DNA of 36,380 nucleotides from an uncultured Lachnospiraceae bacterium. GTDB lineage: Bacteria; Bacillota; Clostridia; Lachnospirales; Lachnospiraceae. The stretch lies in contig CAMVPR010000027.1 of assembly GCA_947169385.1 (NCBI GenBank), forward strand, positions 1-36,380, read 5' to 3'. The stretch's first letter is position 1. Each line of letters opens with the position of its first letter. Made by a program: the position numbers and the translations under genes. Under the pieces are notes generated by a model. It searched no databases. It worked only from the letters and a program-made list of their open reading frames with translations, and was not told the origin of the DNA. Below, piece by piece: positions 33,674-36,380 of this stretch.

Positions 33674-33773
33674 TGTCATTCTGAGCGAAGCGAAGAATCT
33701 TTATCGCAAGTCGTAGCGGCGAACAGTGTTCGCCATTAATAAATGTGACGCTTCCGTCAACACAAAGCTACAT
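33674..33773. repeat. 100-base dispersed repeat, copy B
   Basis: Second copy of the repeat at 33415-33514, same orientation, four differences. It is followed by GCTTTCTTCGCT, which looks like the remains of a third structured element. The rest of the 660-base stretch between lepA and hemW (33339-33414, 33623-33673, 33774-33820) holds nothing else I can name; a 91-codon frame across 33467-33739 is made of repeat and is not a gene. Confidence 0.88.
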
Positions 33774-33846
33774 AATATGCTTTCTTCGCTAATAGGGTGC
33801 GGGGCACGCCGGGAATGGATTATAATGAATGGAAGGAGTGTGTGAT

Positions 33847-34995
33847 ATGGAGACTAAAGAATTGGGAATCTATATACACATTCCTTTTTGTGTTAGAAAA
33901 TGCGCATACTGTGATTTCTTATCGTATGGTGTTGAGGCGGCAAATGAATTTGGCATTAAGGATATTCACAGAGCGTATGTAGAGTCAGTTATCGCTGAAC
34001 TTGGCTCTTATGTTGAGAAATGTAAAGATAGAAATATTGCTACCATTTACATTGGAGGAGGCACTCCGTCAATATTAGACAGCAGTCTAATATTAAAATT
34101 GCTTGATTATGTCAAGGGTAATTTTAGCGTCGACGACAATGCGGAGATTACTATTGAGTGTAATCCGGGGACAACGAATATTGAGAAGTTTAGGACTTAC
34201 AGAGAAGCTGGGATTAACAGGCTTAGTCTGGGACTGCAATCTACTGATAATGCTATGCTTAAAATACTTGGTAGGGTGCATACTTATGAGGAGTTTCTTA
34301 ATCAATACGAAGATGCCAGAGAGGTCGGTTTTAGCAATATAAATGTTGACCTTATAAGTGCCCTCCCTAATCAGACTGTCGACATGTATATCAAGGATCT
34401 TAATAATATCATTTCTCTAAATCCGGAACACATTTCTTCTTACAGTCTTATTATTGAAGAAGGAACAAGATTTTACGATAATCCTGAAATATTAGACCAT
34501 CTTCCTTCGGAGGATGATGCTGTTAGGATGTACGAACTTACCGATGAGTATCTTAAAAATGCCGGTTACAATCGCTATGAGATTTCTAATTACGCCAAGG
34601 ACGGTTATGAGAGCAGACACAATTCTTCTTATTGGAAACTCACGGATTATATCGGTGTGGGACTTGGAGCTTCTTCATATTTTGGTGGAGTGAGGTATAA
34701 GGTGCATCGAGATTTTAAGGAGTATATTAAAGGGTATTATCATCATGAAGAGGTCGAGGAGATAACTGTTAATGACAGCATGGAAGAGTTTATGTTCTTG
34801 GGACTTCGTATGATGGAGGGGGTTAGGTATTCAGATTTTAAGAAGCGTTACGGAGTTGATATTGAGTCGGTTTACGGTGAAGTGATTGACAAGCATGTCA
34901 AGCTTGGCAATCTGGTTAGAACTCCAAGCCGCATAAGGCTTTCAACAGACGCAATCCCTATAAGTAATCAGGTGTTTATTGATTTTATGTTATAG
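33847..34995 (+). CDS. hemW: Radical SAM heme chaperone HemW (formerly 'oxygen-independent coproporphyrinogen oxidase-like')
   Basis: A 382-residue radical SAM protein. The [4Fe-4S]/SAM motif is CVRKCAYCDF with C15, C19 and C22, followed by Phe rather than the fourth Cys seen in true HemN. This, the IYIHIPFC start, YIGGGTPSIL and the RLSLGLQS segment mark HemW, which delivers heme to membrane proteins in E. coli and Lactococcus. In a window that makes siroheme but shows no late heme genes, its role here is uncertain. ATG 33847 has AAGGAG eight bases upstream; an in-frame ATG at 33829 is not supported. Confidence 0.92.
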   Translation: METKELGIYIHIPFCVRKCAYCDFLSYGVEAANEFGIKDIHRAYVESVIAELGSYVEKCKDRNIATIYIGGGTPSILDSSLILKLLDYVKGNFSVDDNAEITIECNPGTTNIEKFRTYREAGINRLSLGLQSTDNAMLKILGRVHTYEEFLNQYEDAREVGFSNINVDLISALPNQTVDMYIKDLNNIISLNPEHISSYSLIIEEGTRFYDNPEILDHLPSEDDAVRMYELTDEYLKNAGYNRYEISNYAKDGYESRHNSSYWKLTDYIGVGLGASSYFGGVRYKVHRDFKEYIKGYYHHEEVEEITVNDSMEEFMFLGLRMMEGVRYSDFKKRYGVDIESVYGEVIDKHVKLGNLVRTPSRIRLSTDAIPISNQVFIDFML

Positions 34996-35039
34996 TTTTT
35001 TAAGATGAATGAAAGAATAATATTGGTGAATATAGCCAT

Positions 35040-35654
35040 ATGAGCTTAAGACAAATGATAACAAGAGTTAACAATCTATCTGATGAGCAACTGGATAAGA
35101 TTCGCATAATGGTAGGCGAGGCATTTGTTCCCAATGAATTGTTTCATAATTGGGGAAATGAAGATGAACGCAGGGAAGATGTTATGAAATATATGTCTTT
35201 ATACGTTGATTACGTTTATCAGGCAGGAGAATTGTATGCAAATGAAGACATGACAGGATTTATAGGGCTTGAAGATTCATGTAATAAACCTGTATGGCCA
35301 CAGATTAAAATGCTGTTTAAGATGCTTACAAAGATAAAGTTTTCTAGGGTAAAGAGTCTGCTTTCGTTTGTGAATCAGATTAGCAAATCCAATGAGAAGT
35401 ACGCTAAGAAGAGACACCTTGATACATTGATGGTATGTGTTGATAAGAATCATCAGGGCAAAGGAATTGCTTCGGAACTTATAAGATTTGCAAAAGAGAT
35501 GTCTGACAAGGAAGAGATTCCGTTATTATTTGACACAGATATGAAATCATATGCTGAAATGTATCAGCATTTTGGATGTAATCTGTATAACACTGTAACT
35601 GCCGATAATGGAGTTACAAGATATTGTTTAGTTTATAGAGGGATATCAGCTTGA
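35040..35654 (+). CDS. GNAT-family N-acetyltransferase
   Basis: A 204-residue GNAT protein. The acetyl-CoA binding motif is visible near residues 135-150 (VCVDKNHQGKGIASELIRFA, with Q/G-x-G-K/I-A), and a C-terminal MYQHFGC segment is usual for the family. The N-terminal part is divergent, so the acceptor cannot be predicted. The ribosome site is weak (GGTGAA at 35025), which makes the exact start less sure. Next is a PadR regulator with its own promoter. Confidence 0.8.
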   Translation: MSLRQMITRVNNLSDEQLDKIRIMVGEAFVPNELFHNWGNEDERREDVMKYMSLYVDYVYQAGELYANEDMTGFIGLEDSCNKPVWPQIKMLFKMLTKIKFSRVKSLLSFVNQISKSNEKYAKKRHLDTLMVCVDKNHQGKGIASELIRFAKEMSDKEEIPLLFDTDMKSYAEMYQHFGCNLYNTVTADNGVTRYCLVYRGISA

Positions 35655-35663
35655 ATATTTTGG

Positions 35664-35692
35664 TTGACAAATTAATATGAATCAAATATAAT
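35664..35692 (+). promoter_or_regulatory. Consensus promoter for the PadR gene
   Basis: TTGACA at 35664-35669, exactly 17 bases, TATAAT at 35687-35692: a full match to the sigma-A consensus, which usually means tight repression when it stands before a regulator gene. Confidence 0.88.
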
Positions 35693-35693
35693 G

Positions 35694-35724
35694 TATCAAA
35701 ATGATATATATCAAAAAGATATAT
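35694..35724. promoter_or_regulatory. Tandem palindromic operators, probably for PadR autoregulation
   Basis: Two inverted repeats with the same five-base centre spacing follow the -10 box: TATC-AAAAT-GATA (35694-35706) and ATATATC-AAAAA-GATATAT (35706-35724). Their centres are 15 bases apart. Position just after the -10 fits steric repression. A further hairpin CGGCAG/CTGCCG (35738-35759) lies in the leader. Confidence 0.6.
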
Positions 35725-35812
35725 TGATGAAGGAGAGCGGCAGGTCATTATATCTGCCGGATGGCTGTCCTAAGAAGGCTCTTTCATATAAATGGACATG
35801 GAGAAGGTGAAA

Positions 35813-36355
35813 ATGGCTAAAGACAGGAAGATAGATGTGGTTATCCTTGGGCTTCTCGCGCATGAGGATCTTACAGGATACGATATCAAGAAACAGATAG
35901 ATGGTGCAATCAGCTTTTTCTGGAAAGGAAGCTTTGGAAGTATTTATCCTGCACTCAGTGATATGGAAAAGCAGGGGCTTGTGAAGCGGAAGAAGGCGGA
36001 TGCTACCGGTGGTAGAGGGAAGATCATTTACCAGATAACCAAGAAGGGTAAGGATACTCTTAAGATATGGTTAAATGATGAGAAGGTAACTAATGACCTT
36101 AAGTATGAGACGCTTCTTAAAATGTACTTTGGTGGTTCAGAAGACAGAAGGGTGACAATCCGAAATATTGAAATTTTTGAGGAACAGGTTAAGGGGAACC
36201 TGGAGATTCTTAAGGTTTATAAGGAGAATCTGGAAAAAGTTCTGGATTATGAGGACCATATCCATTTTTATTTGACTGTTATGTTTGGAATTGAGACTTA
36301 TGAAGCGTATCTTAGATGGTGTAAAAAGGCTAAGAAGATTTTGAAGGAGAGATAA
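35813..36355 (+). CDS. PadR-family transcriptional regulator
   Basis: A 180-residue PadR-type regulator. The N-terminal winged helix is typical: VVILGLLAHEDLTGYDIKK, then FWKGSFGSIYPALSDMEKQG and a basic wing KRKKADATGGRGKIIYQIT. The C-terminal half (about 95-180) is helical, matching the Vir/PadR dimerisation domain. Members are often autoregulated and respond to small aromatic or drug-like compounds. ATG 35813 is preferred because GGAGAAGG precedes it. The gene that follows by one base is likely its target or partner. Confidence 0.9.
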   Translation: MAKDRKIDVVILGLLAHEDLTGYDIKKQIDGAISFFWKGSFGSIYPALSDMEKQGLVKRKKADATGGRGKIIYQITKKGKDTLKIWLNDEKVTNDLKYETLLKMYFGGSEDRRVTIRNIEIFEEQVKGNLEILKVYKENLEKVLDYEDHIHFYLTVMFGIETYEAYLRWCKKAKKILKER

Positions 36356-36356
36356 G

Positions 36357-36380
36357 ATGAGTACAGCAATAGTATATTAT
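36357..36380 (+). CDS. 5' end of a probable flavodoxin-like protein (partial)
   Basis: AAGGAGAG at 36344-36351 precedes an ATG at 36357, one base after the PadR stop. The eight codons seen (MSTAIVYY) are the usual opening beta strand of flavodoxins, which continues with the FMN phosphate loop just beyond the window. The name is tentative because only eight residues are visible. Confidence 0.45.

Noticed and set aside
33467-33739. 91-codon open frame in the repeat region
   Set aside because: It consists of repeat sequence, has no ribosome site, and its codons follow the palindromes.
33415-33773. CRISPR array
   Set aside because: Only two long repeats with unlike, structured sequence between them, and no cas genes.
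35761-35820. 19-residue frame overlapping the PadR start
   Set aside because: No ribosome site in range, and it lies in the structured leader.

Overview
The window looks like chromosomal DNA from a strictly anaerobic, low- to mid-GC Gram-positive bacterium, most likely a Lachnospiraceae (Butyrivibrio/Roseburia-like) clostridium. This is inferred from gene content and protein style: butyrate kinase, a clostridial-type siroheme operon, MurT/GatD lipid II amidation, a MetF-fused homocysteine methyltransferase, strong AGGAGG ribosome sites and tight same-strand operons. Only murT-gatD is on the minus strand. I saw no rRNA, tRNA, CRISPR array, transposase or phage gene.

Region 1 (1-9514) is one long sulfur-assimilation operon. 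It holds a siroheme sulfite reductase with ferredoxin domains and a TusA sulfur carrier. A complete route from glutamyl-tRNA to siroheme follows (hemA, CysG-N-type dehydrogenase/chelatase, hemC, cobA-hemD, hemB, hemL). After that come a 29-residue unknown protein, a ThiS-like sulfur carrier ending GGG-Ala-Asn, an E1-like adenylyltransferase and a JAMM protease. The last three match the HcyS/HcyF/HcyD (or CysO/Mec+) logic, in which the protease uncovers the GG end, the E1 enzyme activates it, and sulfide from the reductase makes a protein thiocarboxylate for homocysteine or cysteine synthesis.

Region 2 (9515-15800) begins with two covarying palindromes, one over a promoter, before an HXXEE membrane protein. 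A YezD-family small protein with a hairpin leader follows. Then comes a nitrogenase-like operon (NifH-, NifD- and NifK-like) and metK. The NifD-like subunit has only one cysteine and the NifK-like subunit has the three P-cluster-position cysteines, so a single 1+3 FeS site and no FeMo-type cofactor site are expected. This is not a nitrogenase. With sulfur genes on both sides it is the best candidate in the window for an undescribed reductase.

Region 3 (15800-25740) is mixed housekeeping: a Nudix-cupin pair, lrgAB, a cytidylate-kinase-like protein, a ZnuCB-type metal ABC pair, butyrate kinase, murT-gatD (minus strand), a seven-TM diguanylate cyclase, and an HPr-like protein whose catalytic His15 is Asp while Ser46 is kept.

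Region 4 (25741-36380) has a methyltransferase, a 56-residue unknown, the homocysteine methyltransferase-MetF fusion and a short MetH (the methyl branch that would finish methionine for metK), lepA, a 660-base non-coding stretch full of structured repeats, hemW, a GNAT acetyltransferase, a PadR regulator behind a consensus promoter with palindromic operators, and the first codons of a probable flavodoxin.
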